This document shows positions 44,900 to 53,583 of a stretch of DNA of 64,000 nt, piece after piece. Numbering within the stretch: the first letter of the stretch is position 1; each line of letters opens with the position of its first letter. This DNA comes from an uncultured Parabacteroides sp. (lineage in GTDB: Bacteria; Bacteroidota; Bacteroidia; Bacteroidales; Tannerellaceae): contig NZ_CANTZW010000005.1 of assembly GCF_947855115.1 (NCBI RefSeq), positions 62,001 through 126,000 of the forward strand. Direction: 5' to 3'. Under the pieces are notes generated by a model. That model did no database searches. It was not told the origin of the DNA and saw only the letters and a program-made list of their open reading frames with translations. Position numbers and translations under genes: made by a program.

Positions 44900-46624
44900 A
44901 TGAAACGAATATTTATATATCTATCAATCTCTGCCGCTATGTTATGTACTAGTTGCAGTGACTTTCTGGACTCAGAGAATTTAGTGAAGAAAGATAATAC
45001 TAATTTCCCTACGTCTCCTAGCGATGCGTTGCAATCCTTGTATGGGGCGTACTCGAAACTGATCACTTTTGACGCGAATAACCATCCTTTCTTGGTAGGC
45101 GAGATGATGTCGGATGATCGTTTGGGCGGTGGCGGACAGAATGACCGGAAGCCTCAAGCCTTGAACGTGTTTAGGGCAACGACACAGGATGAGCTGACCG
45201 ACTCGTGGTCTAATTATTACAGGGGCATATTCCGTTGTAATATGTTGTTGTCTACTTTAGACCAAGTTACGGATTGGGAGAGTGATGAGCAGAAAAATCG
45301 AATCAAGGGTGAGGCTCATTTCTTGCGGGGGTATTTCTATTTTAATATGGCTCGCACGTGGGGGACGGTTCCGCTGGTGATCACGACCGACCCCCAGAAT
45401 AATCCGAAGGCGACCCCGGAAGAGTTGTATGGGCAGATTTTCTTCGATTTTAAATCCGCGATAGATTATTTGCCTTCCTCTGCCTTGGCCGTGTCGGAAT
45501 TAGGTAGGGCCACTAAATGGGCGGCAGAGAGCATGATAGCACGCGCGTATTTGTTTTATGACGGGTATTATAACGAGAATACCCGCCAAGCCGTGACTTT
45601 GGCTGATGGAAGTAGCTTGACGGAGGCAGATATCATCGGTTATTTAGAGGATTGTATCCATAATAGCGGGCATAAGCTAGCAGATGATTTCAGGAATTTG
45701 TGGCCTTATTCGATCGATATACCGGAGGCTGATTATGAGTACGCAAAGAAGAACAACCTGAGCTGGCTGGGGGAAGAAGGTGATAATAAAGAGACAATCT
45801 TCGCGCTGAAACATTCGACGCTGGGGGGATGGTCTACTTCCAACTCGGATAAATATAGCAACCAGGTCGATATTTATATGGGGATTAGAAATCAATCGTT
45901 GGTTCCATTCGGTAAAGGCTGGGGATTCGGACCTGTGTCGCCTAAGTTATGGAATGAGTGGCCAGACAATGACTTACGGAAGAAGGGCTCTATCTGTAAT
46001 GTGAATGACCCGGAGGAAGGTTTAGACGACTATCAATGGGGAGGTGATATGCAATGGCAAGAAACGGGTTTCTGGAACAAGAAATATATTCCTATTAATG
46101 TTGTCCGTACGAAGGATGATGGTTCGACCGAGATTTGTAATTATAGCTGCGTCTTGTACGGACGGACTCCGGATTTCTCTCAAGATAACACACAAGATAT
46201 CGTGATTATGCGTTTCGCGGATGTCTTGTTGATGCACTCGGAGCTGACGAAGACGGTGGATGGGATTAACCAAGTTCGCGCTCGTGTTAATTTAGAGCCG
46301 ATTTCGGCTTATAGTGATGAGGCCTTGCGCCAAGAACGGCGTTACGAGCTGGCGTTCGAGTCTTGCCGTTATTATGATTTGTTACGTTGGTACGGGAAAG
46401 AAGCCGGTGTTATTATCAAGAAGAACCTGGATGGGGTTAAGATCTATAATATGGGGCAACCTACGACGATTAACGAGGACCGTGGAAATGGATATTTTGA
46501 TAAAATAGACCAACGGGTGAGAGATACGGGAGGATTCTTGCAGATCCCTAATGAGGAAATTAAAAAATCGGAAGGTGTCTTGACTCAAAATCCGGGATGG
46601 GAAGGCTCGGATGCGATATTCTAG
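44900..46624 (+). CDS. SusD-family glycan-binding lipoprotein
   Basis: 574-residue surface lipoprotein partnering the upstream SusC. The ATG at 44900 is used (a TTG lies two codons earlier); it gives a lipobox LCTSC with Cys near residue 18. RagB/SusD signs are AHFLRGYFYFNMARTWGTVPLV, IVIMRFADVLLMHSELT, RQERRYELAFESCRYYDLLRW and the C-terminal LTQNPGW. It lids the transporter and binds the released oligosaccharide. Confidence 0.93.
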   Translation: MKRIFIYLSISAAMLCTSCSDFLDSENLVKKDNTNFPTSPSDALQSLYGAYSKLITFDANNHPFLVGEMMSDDRLGGGGQNDRKPQALNVFRATTQDELTDSWSNYYRGIFRCNMLLSTLDQVTDWESDEQKNRIKGEAHFLRGYFYFNMARTWGTVPLVITTDPQNNPKATPEELYGQIFFDFKSAIDYLPSSALAVSELGRATKWAAESMIARAYLFYDGYYNENTRQAVTLADGSSLTEADIIGYLEDCIHNSGHKLADDFRNLWPYSIDIPEADYEYAKKNNLSWLGEEGDNKETIFALKHSTLGGWSTSNSDKYSNQVDIYMGIRNQSLVPFGKGWGFGPVSPKLWNEWPDNDLRKKGSICNVNDPEEGLDDYQWGGDMQWQETGFWNKKYIPINVVRTKDDGSTEICNYSCVLYGRTPDFSQDNTQDIVIMRFADVLLMHSELTKTVDGINQVRARVNLEPISAYSDEALRQERRYELAFESCRYYDLLRWYGKEAGVIIKKNLDGVKIYNMGQPTTINEDRGNGYFDKIDQRVRDTGGFLQIPNEEIKKSEGVLTQNPGWEGSDAIF

Positions 46625-46657
46625 TATTTTAGTCGGTTCATTTAAAATTGATATATC

Positions 46658-47509
46658 ATGAAAAAAGGATTTATATATTTCTTCGCTATATTTTGGACGT
46701 TGCTCGTCTCTTGTGATCCTATAGAAAACCGGGATCAGCTAGGTCCGGTCTTGGACGAGAGTGAGCTGGCTTTTGATATTGTTCAAGAGCCGGCTGGTTC
46801 CAATACCGTAAAGTTTGTAAGTAAGACGTCAGGTATTATTCCTTATTTTGATTGGGGTTCCGGTTTTTCTAATGAGGAGACGGCCGAGGCTTATCTGCCT
46901 TTTGCCGGGACTTATACGGTAACTTATACGGCGTATTGCGCGGGAGGTTCGGTGAGTATTTCCAAGGAATTTACGGTTAGCGATAATGACGAGGAATATT
47001 TCAAGGACCCCGAGTGGAACTTGCTGACCAATGGTACGGAAGGGAAAACATGGGTATTCGCTACGGATGTACCCACTTACGATGGCAAGATCTGGGGGAA
47101 TGGAGGATATCTGAATTCCCCGGCAGGTCCCGGCTGGTGGGGACGTACGGCCGCGGATGCTAAAGATGATAATATAGACGTGAATTCTGAGCTGTATTTT
47201 GATTTGAATGGAGGCGCTAACGTGAAGATGTCGGAAAATGGTAAAAACTCGGAAGGTACGTTCGACCTGACGCTGGAAGATATCATGGATGGGGATGGAA
47301 ATGTATGGGCGATCGGTAATATAGAACTGGCCGGTACGACGATTCCGCATGGTATCAGCCAAAATGAGGATAAGAAAACGGTCTATAAATTTAATATTTG
47401 TACGTTGAACGAGAATGAGTTGGTGCTGAGTTATAACACCGGTAACCTGACAAGCTCCGGAACGGAAGCATGGTTTTGGATGTTCAAGCGGAAAGGTTAT
47501 AATTATTAA
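46658..47509 (+). CDS. PUL surface lipoprotein (SGBP/SusE-position protein with PKD-like domain)
   Basis: 283-residue lipoprotein (lipobox LLVSC, Cys near residue 19) in the position usually held by surface glycan-binding proteins. Residues about 38-105 look like a PKD/Ig-like domain (FVSKTSGIIPYFDWGSG, then AGTYTVTYTAYCAGGS). Residues about 115-283 form an aromatic-rich beta domain (GKTWVFATD, GGYLNSPAGPGWWGR, EAWFWMFKR) that could bind mannan-type glycan. No catalytic motif is recognised. Carbohydrate binding is inferred from place and architecture. Confidence 0.75.
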   Translation: MKKGFIYFFAIFWTLLVSCDPIENRDQLGPVLDESELAFDIVQEPAGSNTVKFVSKTSGIIPYFDWGSGFSNEETAEAYLPFAGTYTVTYTAYCAGGSVSISKEFTVSDNDEEYFKDPEWNLLTNGTEGKTWVFATDVPTYDGKIWGNGGYLNSPAGPGWWGRTAADAKDDNIDVNSELYFDLNGGANVKMSENGKNSEGTFDLTLEDIMDGDGNVWAIGNIELAGTTIPHGISQNEDKKTVYKFNICTLNENELVLSYNTGNLTSSGTEAWFWMFKRKGYNY

Positions 47510-47522
47510 TCGACAGTTTTAG

Positions 47523-48695
47523 ATGATGAGGAGGAGATTGTTTCTTTTTTTATGTGTGTTGGTGATTGGTCTGGCGGGGCAAGCTCAAACCCAATCTGTC
47601 CGGAACGAAGACACGGATAATTTGTATAAGATGCTGAAACAAATAGTTCGTGACCGGAAAATCATGTTTGGCATGGCGAACCCTACTACGATCGGTTATG
47701 CCTCTGGGCCTTTGAACACTGATTATCACTCCTCGGACTGCAAAGATATCACGGGCGACCATCCGGGTTTTCATGAGAGTGATTTTATGTGGTACGAGGA
47801 GAATCCGGATTTCCGGCATACGGATGTCAAGGCGATGAGGGCCGCTTGGGATCGGGGAGCGGTCATCGGGTATTGCTGGCATTTGGCGGGGCCTCGTTCG
47901 AAGGGGTTTTACGTTGAGAGTGAGGGAAGACGGAGTGAAGACTACAATCTGGCATCAGAGATTGTCTCGAATCCGGACCGGACGGAAAATCGGTTCCTGG
48001 ATTGGTATTTAACTCGTTTTGATGAATTGGCGATCCCTGTTTTTAAAGAATTGGGTTGCCCGGTGGTATTCCGCCCGTTTCACGAAATGACCGGCGATTG
48101 GTTCTGGTGGGGCAAACAAGTCGGAGCGGAGGTTTACGTCAAGTTGTATCGTTTGACCGTGGATTATCTGCGCTCCCAAGGGGTTGATAACCTTTTGTAT
48201 TGTTGGGCTCCGGACAAGTTTGTCGATTTCTCGTTTTATCCGGGAGATGAGTATGTGGATATTCTGGGACTGGATATTTATGAACCGGGACTTACCGAGT
48301 TTTATCCGAAAGAGAAGTTGATCGAGAACCTCACGATCATCTGTGATTATGCCGCTGAACATGATAAAGTAGCGGTCTGGTCGGAGGTTGGATGCCGGCC
48401 GACGGACGATGGTGTATCCCGCTATCCGGAGCAATATCCCGATTTTTGGACTACTTATGTTTTCGATATTTTGCGGGATCACCCGGAGGCAGGGCGTGTC
48501 GCTTGGGTAGAGAGTTGGTATAACGCGGATTGGAAAAACGATTTCTCATCATCACCTTATATTCCGTATAAAGGTATGAAAAAGAAAAGGAAAAACGGTA
48601 GAAAGGCTACCCGGGATTTTATCAAGATGTATAAATATCCTTATACGTTGTTTGAAAGTAACATTAAATCATATAAGCGAAAATTTAATCTATAA
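47523..48695 (+). CDS. GH26 endo-beta-1,4-mannanase-like enzyme
   Basis: 390-residue exported glycoside hydrolase with a signal peptide (VIGLAGQAQ). It carries the GH26 clan GH-A pattern: GYCWHLAGP, the acid/base Glu188 in FRPFHEMTGDWFWWG and the nucleophile Glu288 in AVWSEVGCR, with LGLDIYEPG between. The WFWWG after the acid/base is typical of GH26 mannanases. The C-terminus has the usual DFIKMYKYPYTLFE ending but with a notably basic KKKRKNGRK stretch before it. It is the last gene of the susC operon and is followed by a terminator. This gene is the main reason for proposing a mannan-type substrate. Confidence 0.9.
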   Translation: MMRRRLFLFLCVLVIGLAGQAQTQSVRNEDTDNLYKMLKQIVRDRKIMFGMANPTTIGYASGPLNTDYHSSDCKDITGDHPGFHESDFMWYEENPDFRHTDVKAMRAAWDRGAVIGYCWHLAGPRSKGFYVESEGRRSEDYNLASEIVSNPDRTENRFLDWYLTRFDELAIPVFKELGCPVVFRPFHEMTGDWFWWGKQVGAEVYVKLYRLTVDYLRSQGVDNLLYCWAPDKFVDFSFYPGDEYVDILGLDIYEPGLTEFYPKEKLIENLTIICDYAAEHDKVAVWSEVGCRPTDDGVSRYPEQYPDFWTTYVFDILRDHPEAGRVAWVESWYNADWKNDFSSSPYIPYKGMKKKRKNGRKATRDFIKMYKYPYTLFESNIKSYKRKFNL

Positions 48696-48706
48696 CCTTG
48701 GCTGAA

Positions 48707-48738
48707 GCCGCTTTAGTTTAATCTAAGGCGGCTTTTTT
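48707..48738 (+). terminator. Terminator of the susC-GH26 operon
   Basis: GCCGCTTTAG (48707-48716) pairs with CTAAGGCGGC (48723-48732) with one G-U pair and a 6-base loop. A run of six T follows. Confidence 0.9.
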
Positions 48739-48800
48739 CTTTCTAGGGGAAACCCCGGTTGGTATTTACGTATTTGGTTTCCGTTTTCGGTATAAGTCAT

Positions 48801-48808
48801 TATCTTTG
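48801..48808 (+). promoter_or_regulatory. -7 box that helps decide the ruvB start
   Basis: TATCTTTG matches TAnnTTTG. Transcription would begin about 48812-48815, which leaves no leader for the ATG at 48816. It therefore favours the ATG at 48828. Confidence 0.5.
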
Positions 48809-48827
48809 CAAGTCAATGAACGTGAAT

Positions 48828-49853
48828 ATGGAAGATGATTTTGATATAAGGGATACCCGGGTGCCGGAAAACGAGCGGGAGTACGAGAACGTGCTCCGGC
48901 CGCTATCGCTCCGCGATTTCAGCGGGCAGGCGAAGGTGGTGGAGAACCTGAAGGTGTTCGTTATGGCTGCCCGCATGCGTAAGGAGGCGCTGGATCATGT
49001 GCTTTTGCACGGGCCTCCCGGATTGGGAAAGACGACGTTGTCGAATATTATAGCGAACGAGTTGGGGGTTGGTTTCAAGGTCACGTCGGGGCCGGTGCTG
49101 GATAAGCCGGGAGATCTGGCCGGGGTATTGACCTCGCTGGAGAAGAACGACGTGCTTTTTATCGATGAGATTCACCGGTTGAGCCCGATCGTGGAGGAAT
49201 ACTTGTATTCCGCTATGGAGGATTACCGGATCGATATCGTGATCGATAAGGGGCCGAGCGCGCGCTCGATACAGATCGATTTGGCTCCGTTTACCTTGAT
49301 TGGGGCTACAACCCGTAGCGGCTTGCTGACCAGCCCGCTACGTGCCCGTTTCGGTATTAATATGCACTTGGAGTATTATGATATGGAGACGCTGACGAAG
49401 ATCGTGCTCCGTAGTGCTAATATCTTGAACGTAAAATGCGAGTTGAACGCCGCTAGGGAGATCGCTTCCCGTAGCCGGGGTACGCCTCGTATCGCCAACG
49501 CCTTGTTGCGCCGTGTACGTGATTTCGCCCAGGTAAAAGGAAACGGGGATATCGATAAGGCGATCGCTTGCTTCTCTCTGGAGGCGCTGAATATAGACCG
49601 GTATGGCTTAGACCAGATCGATAATAAGTTGCTGACGACGATCATTGATAAATTCAAGGGAGGCCCGGTAGGACTGACGACTATCGCCACGGCTTTGGGC
49701 GAGGACCCCGGAACGCTAGAGGAGGTGTACGAGCCTTTCTTGATCAAGGAAGGCTTTATCAAACGCACACCCCGCGGTCGGGAGGTCACCGATTTGGCCT
49801 ATACCCATCTGGGACGTAGCCGGGTGGGAGAGCAAGGTTTTTTATTTGATTAG
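48828..49853 (+). CDS. ruvB: RuvB, Holliday junction branch-migration ATPase
   Basis: 341-residue hexameric AAA+ motor that drives branch migration with RuvA in recombination repair. Walker A is [13 protein letters not shown] and Walker [12 protein letters not shown]. Sensor 1 is GATTRSG, the arginine-finger region PLRARFGI, and the C-terminal winged helix carries [16 protein letters not shown] and FIKRTPRGR. The start MEDDFDIRD is preferred over the in-frame ATG at 48816 and a longer upstream reading because it matches family N-termini and the promoter position. It is followed 11 bases later by the flippase gene, a common Bacteroidota neighbour. Confidence 0.95.
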   Translation: MEDDFDIRDTRVPENEREYENVLRPLSLRDFSGQAKVVENLKVFVMAARMRKEALDHVLLHGPPGLGKTTLSNIIANELGVGFKVTSGPVLDKPGDLAGVLTSLEKNDVLFIDEIHRLSPIVEEYLYSAMEDYRIDIVIDKGPSARSIQIDLAPFTLIGATTRSGLLTSPLRARFGINMHLEYYDMETLTKIVLRSANILNVKCELNAAREIASRSRGTPRIANALLRRVRDFAQVKGNGDIDKAIACFSLEALNIDRYGLDQIDNKLLTTIIDKFKGGPVGLTTIATALGEDPGTLEEVYEPFLIKEGFIKRTPRGREVTDLAYTHLGRSRVGEQGFLFD

Positions 49854-49864
49854 ACGGATACGAT

Positions 49865-51361
49865 ATGGCAGGAGGAATGAAGCGGCTCGCTAAAGAGACG
49901 GCTGTTTATGGATTGAGTAGTATAGTGGGGCGTTTCCTGAATTGGATGTTGGTGCCGATGTACACGCGTGTGTTGGCCGGGACAGGGGATTATGGGATCG
50001 TGACGAATTTATATGGTTGGACAGCCTTGTTGCTGGTCTTGCTTACCTATGGCATGGAGACGGGGTTCTTCCGTTTCATCAATAAGAAAGAGGAGCAAGA
50101 GCCGATGCGGGTGTATGCTTCCGTGCTGTATTGCTTGCTGGGAAGTTCGGCGCTGTTTAGCGTAGCGGTTTTCGCCTTGTTGCCATCTATCAGTGCCGGT
50201 TTGGGATACGGCGACCATCCGGAGTATATCGGGATGATGGCGGGTATCGTGGCGGTAGACGCTTTTTGTTGCATTCCGTTCGCTTATCTTCGGTATAAGG
50301 GGAAAGCATGGCGTTTCGCCGGGATTAAGCTGCTGAGTATTTTCTTGAATATTATCTTGAATATATTCTTCTTGATCGCTTGTCCGTGGTTGCATACGCA
50401 TTATCCGGAGGTGATAAGCTGGTTCTATCGTCCGGATTATGGGGTAGGCTATGTATTCGTGGCGAACGTGTTTACGACACTGGTGACCTTATTGTTTTTG
50501 ATCCCGGATATCCTACCGGGTATGCGGGCGAAAGCAGACGGAACGGTCTTGAGACAAATCTTGCGTTATTCCTTCCCGATCCTGATTCTGGGTATTGCCG
50601 GTATCTTTAACCAAACGGCGGATAAGATCCTGTTTCCATTCTTGTTTGATGACAAGGAGTACGCGAACGAGCAATTGGGTATATACGGCGCGTGCTTCAA
50701 GATCGCCGTGGTGATGGTGATGTTCACGCAGGCTTTCCGGTATGCCTATGAACCGTTTATTTTCGCTAAAAACAAGAGTGATGATAATAAGAAAGCCTAC
50801 TCGGAAGCGATGAAATATTTCATCATATTCGCTTTGCTCATCTTCCTCGGGGTGATGTTTTATATCGATATCTTGAAGTACTTTGTCGGGCCGGCCTATT
50901 ATCCCGGATTACGGGTAGTGCCGATCGTGATGCTGGGCGAGTTGTTCTTCGGTATTTATTTCAACCTCTCTTTATGGTATAAATTGATCGACCAGACGCG
51001 GTGGGGCGCTTACTTCTCTACGATCGGATGTGTGGCGACGGTCTCTATCATCTTGCTGCTGGGGCCTTCGTATGGTTATATGGCTTGCGCGTGGGCGTCG
51101 TTCTCCTGCAATTTATTGATGATGCTTTTATCCTATTTCGTGGGACAAAAGAAATTCCCGATCGAGTACGACCTGAAATCCGCTTTTCTTTATTTCGGGG
51201 TGGCGGCGGTGTTATACGTGGCAGGCACGGCGTTGCCGATACGGTCTGAATGGCTCCGGCTGGGATACCGCACGATCTTGTTATGCGTATACGTAGCGTT
51301 TATGGTCAAAAGAGATTTACCTTTGCGGGAACTTCCATACGTAGGGCGTTTCTTCCGTTAA
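49865..51361 (+). CDS. Wzx-like polysaccharide/lipid-linked oligosaccharide flippase
   Basis: 498-residue inner-membrane protein of the MOP/MATE superfamily, polysaccharide biosynthesis branch, with about 12-14 membrane helices. The N-terminal motif is LAKETAVYGLSSIVGRFLNWMLVPMYTRVL, followed by GDYGIVTNLYGW; both are typical of Wzx/RfbX-type flippases. There is no polysaccharide cluster around it, so it may act on a general envelope glycan. It probably shares the ruvB transcript. Its TAA overlaps the stop of the convergent histidine kinase (51358-51361). Confidence 0.85.
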   Translation: MAGGMKRLAKETAVYGLSSIVGRFLNWMLVPMYTRVLAGTGDYGIVTNLYGWTALLLVLLTYGMETGFFRFINKKEEQEPMRVYASVLYCLLGSSALFSVAVFALLPSISAGLGYGDHPEYIGMMAGIVAVDAFCCIPFAYLRYKGKAWRFAGIKLLSIFLNIILNIFFLIACPWLHTHYPEVISWFYRPDYGVGYVFVANVFTTLVTLLFLIPDILPGMRAKADGTVLRQILRYSFPILILGIAGIFNQTADKILFPFLFDDKEYANEQLGIYGACFKIAVVMVMFTQAFRYAYEPFIFAKNKSDDNKKAYSEAMKYFIIFALLIFLGVMFYIDILKYFVGPAYYPGLRVVPIVMLGELFFGIYFNLSLWYKLIDQTRWGAYFSTIGCVATVSIILLLGPSYGYMACAWASFSCNLLMMLLSYFVGQKKFPIEYDLKSAFLYFGVAAVLYVAGTALPIRSEWLRLGYRTILLCVYVAFMVKRDLPLRELPYVGRFFR

Positions 51362-53445
51362 TCGGAAGATCCGGAAGGCTTGGACGGTGTGGTGATCGGC
51401 ATCGTGATCACGAAACGAGAACCTTCTGTATAAGATGGGTCTGTTTTTATTTGACCGTTTAGCCGGTTAACGATCAGGCGGCACAGATAAAGTCCTAGGC
51501 CCGATCCGGGTATGAAGTCGTTGGTTTTCGTGAAACGCTCGAATATCCATTCCTGTTTATCTTGAGGGATGCCACATCCCGTATCTGTCACCGACAGAGT
51601 CATTTGATTGGCTCCGTTATCCAAGTGGTACGCGAGCGTGATGCTTCCTTTCTCCGTGAATTTATTTGCGTTTGCCAGCAGGTGCGAGATGATCAGGCTG
51701 AAATAAGTGCGGTTGGTCAAGATCATATCATTCTCCTTGTCTCCTTCCACCACATAGCTGATCTCCGGCTTCTCTTGGTATTTTTTTACCTGCTGCATCT
51801 CATGTAGGCAAAGCTCATGGATATGCGTGGGGACAAGCGGGAGGGAATCATCGCCGCTATCGAGCTGGGCGATCTCAAGGAGGTTGTTCAGCATGGAGGT
51901 TAAATGGTAACAGTTCTCATAGATAATACGGCTGAAGGCCTGTTTCTCGCTCATGGGGATATCCTCGTTGGTGATTAACTCCGAGAAACCGTTGATGGCG
52001 TTTAAAGGAGTCCGTATCTCGTGTGACATGTTCCGGATGAACGCGGTTTTCATTTCCTCGCTTTCTTGTGCTTTCCGGTTCGCGACCAAGACTTGCTCGT
52101 TCGATTTTTGTAATGCCTGATAAAGGGATCTCATTTTGCCTAACCGGAAAAAGATGTAGAACACGGCGCATAAAGCCATAAGCAATAAGGAGATATATAG
52201 GTAATTCTCTTTCTTGCTTTCCTGTAGTTTCAATTCCAATGTTCTCTTCTCGATCACCAATTCGTTCGCCCCTTTCTCGATCTCCAGGTTCTCCATTTTT
52301 TTCCTGAGCTCTTCCGTACGCAAGGTATCTAGCAAGACCGCGTACTCCTTGGAGGTCTCGTATGCCTCCTTGTACATCCGGAGGCTGTCGTAGGCGGCGG
52401 CTTTCGCGGATACATAAGCGATTACATGTTCCTTGTAAAGTGGTATTTGTTTGGAGAAATTGATCAAAGAGTCACTGAACTCGATGAATTTCTTATAGTC
52501 TTTTATGCCGAGGTAATAATTCGCCGAGGTATAGTAATGCTCATATTCCGGGGCGGCGCTGGCCGATTCCGGATAAGCCTTCAGCAGGTTCAGGAACTCA
52601 TGGTAATAAGAGGAAGCCAAATCCTTTCCGATAGCCTCGGCGCTGATGGCGAGGCTTGAATAAGCGCTTAATAAGTGGCGTTTGTTGATCGCGTGAGGAC
52701 GTGTGCTCATCTCCGAGGTATTGGAGTAAGCCAGGATCGTATTTAAATAACGGGTAGCGTATTGTGCTCGTTCCCGGGAATCTTTGGCATAGGCGCACAA
52801 CATGAAATAGGTATTGGGTAAGAAGTTGTATGCGTACCGTAGGGGAAGTTTCTCTGCCGTGGCCAAGACATTATCGAAATATTCTTTTCCTTGCTTGAAA
52901 TCCTCTTTCAGCATATTTTCTTCCATGACGCTGTTGCTGACGGCCATGCCGAGTATGTAGTTGCAGGCTATCCTTTCATAGGGCGATAATTTGTCCGGTT
53001 CTTCCAGCTTGAACAGGCAGTTCGTGAGAATTTTCCTTCTTGGCTCTCCGGACATGTAGAATATGACACGGGTGTCTTGGATCATTCTCATGAATGATAT
53101 CAGGCTGGTTCTCGCCTCACCCTTGAGTTCCTGCTCGGCCTTGGCGAGGTAGATATTCGCGCTATCGGTCTGGTCCGTGTTGATGTAACGCCGGAGGATC
53201 TCGGTCAGCGCGGCTTCTTTGTAGTAATTGTCATTTGCTTTTAAGGCCTCCTCGTAGAGCTGTTTGGCGTTTACTAATATGTCGTCGTTTCGCGAGAGAT
53301 CCATTAAATTGGTAAGGATTTCCAACCTTGAGCGTTCGGTGGTCGCTTTTCGCGAAGCGTTCCGGAGTGAGTCGGGAATGATCGTTTGTGATGAAACGAC
53401 AAGGGACATGAACAATAAGCATACGGGTATAAGATATCGTTTCAT
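51358..53445 (-). CDS. Orphan sensor histidine kinase with periplasmic TPR-like domain
   Basis: 695-residue membrane kinase. A signal peptide precedes a long helical, TPR-like sensor (about 25-390, with YYKEAALTEILRRYI and ANYYLGIKDYKKFIEFS), a short coiled coil rich in E/K/L, one membrane helix (about 415-436), HisKA with RNMSHEIRTPLNAI (His near 474) and an ATPase domain (NKFTEKGSITL, DTGCGIP, GSGLGLYL). It has no receiver or DNA-binding domain and no response regulator lies nearby, so the phosphoryl acceptor is unknown. It is divergent from the DUF389 gene; caaatata at 53486-53493 is TATATTTG on this strand. Confidence 0.88.
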   Translation of the reverse strand: MKRYLIPVCLLFMSLVVSSQTIIPDSLRNASRKATTERSRLEILTNLMDLSRNDDILVNAKQLYEEALKANDNYYKEAALTEILRRYINTDQTDSANIYLAKAEQELKGEARTSLISFMRMIQDTRVIFYMSGEPRRKILTNCLFKLEEPDKLSPYERIACNYILGMAVSNSVMEENMLKEDFKQGKEYFDNVLATAEKLPLRYAYNFLPNTYFMLCAYAKDSRERAQYATRYLNTILAYSNTSEMSTRPHAINKRHLLSAYSSLAISAEAIGKDLASSYYHEFLNLLKAYPESASAAPEYEHYYTSANYYLGIKDYKKFIEFSDSLINFSKQIPLYKEHVIAYVSAKAAAYDSLRMYKEAYETSKEYAVLLDTLRTEELRKKMENLEIEKGANELVIEKRTLELKLQESKKENYLYISLLLMALCAVFYIFFRLGKMRSLYQALQKSNEQVLVANRKAQESEEMKTAFIRNMSHEIRTPLNAINGFSELITNEDIPMSEKQAFSRIIYENCYHLTSMLNNLLEIAQLDSGDDSLPLVPTHIHELCLHEMQQVKKYQEKPEISYVVEGDKENDMILTNRTYFSLIISHLLANANKFTEKGSITLAYHLDNGANQMTLSVTDTGCGIPQDKQEWIFERFTKTNDFIPGSGLGLYLCRLIVNRLNGQIKTDPSYTEGSRFVITMPITTPSKPSGSSD

Positions 53446-53547
53446 ACAAATGGAACCTCTTTTTGTCTTTGTTATGTTGTAAATGCAAATATACGTAATA
53501 TCGCTATAAAAAAGCCCTTAAATAGCTAGAAAAACAAACAATTGGAA

Positions 53548-53555
53548 TATCTTTG
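53548..53555 (+). promoter_or_regulatory. -7 box of the DUF389 gene
   Basis: TATCTTTG fits TAnnTTTG and lies 28 bases before the ATG at 53584. It faces the TATATTTG box of the histidine kinase gene at 53493-53486 on the other strand. Confidence 0.45.
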
Positions 53556-53583
53556 CACAAATATGGAACAAGATTAATACCGC

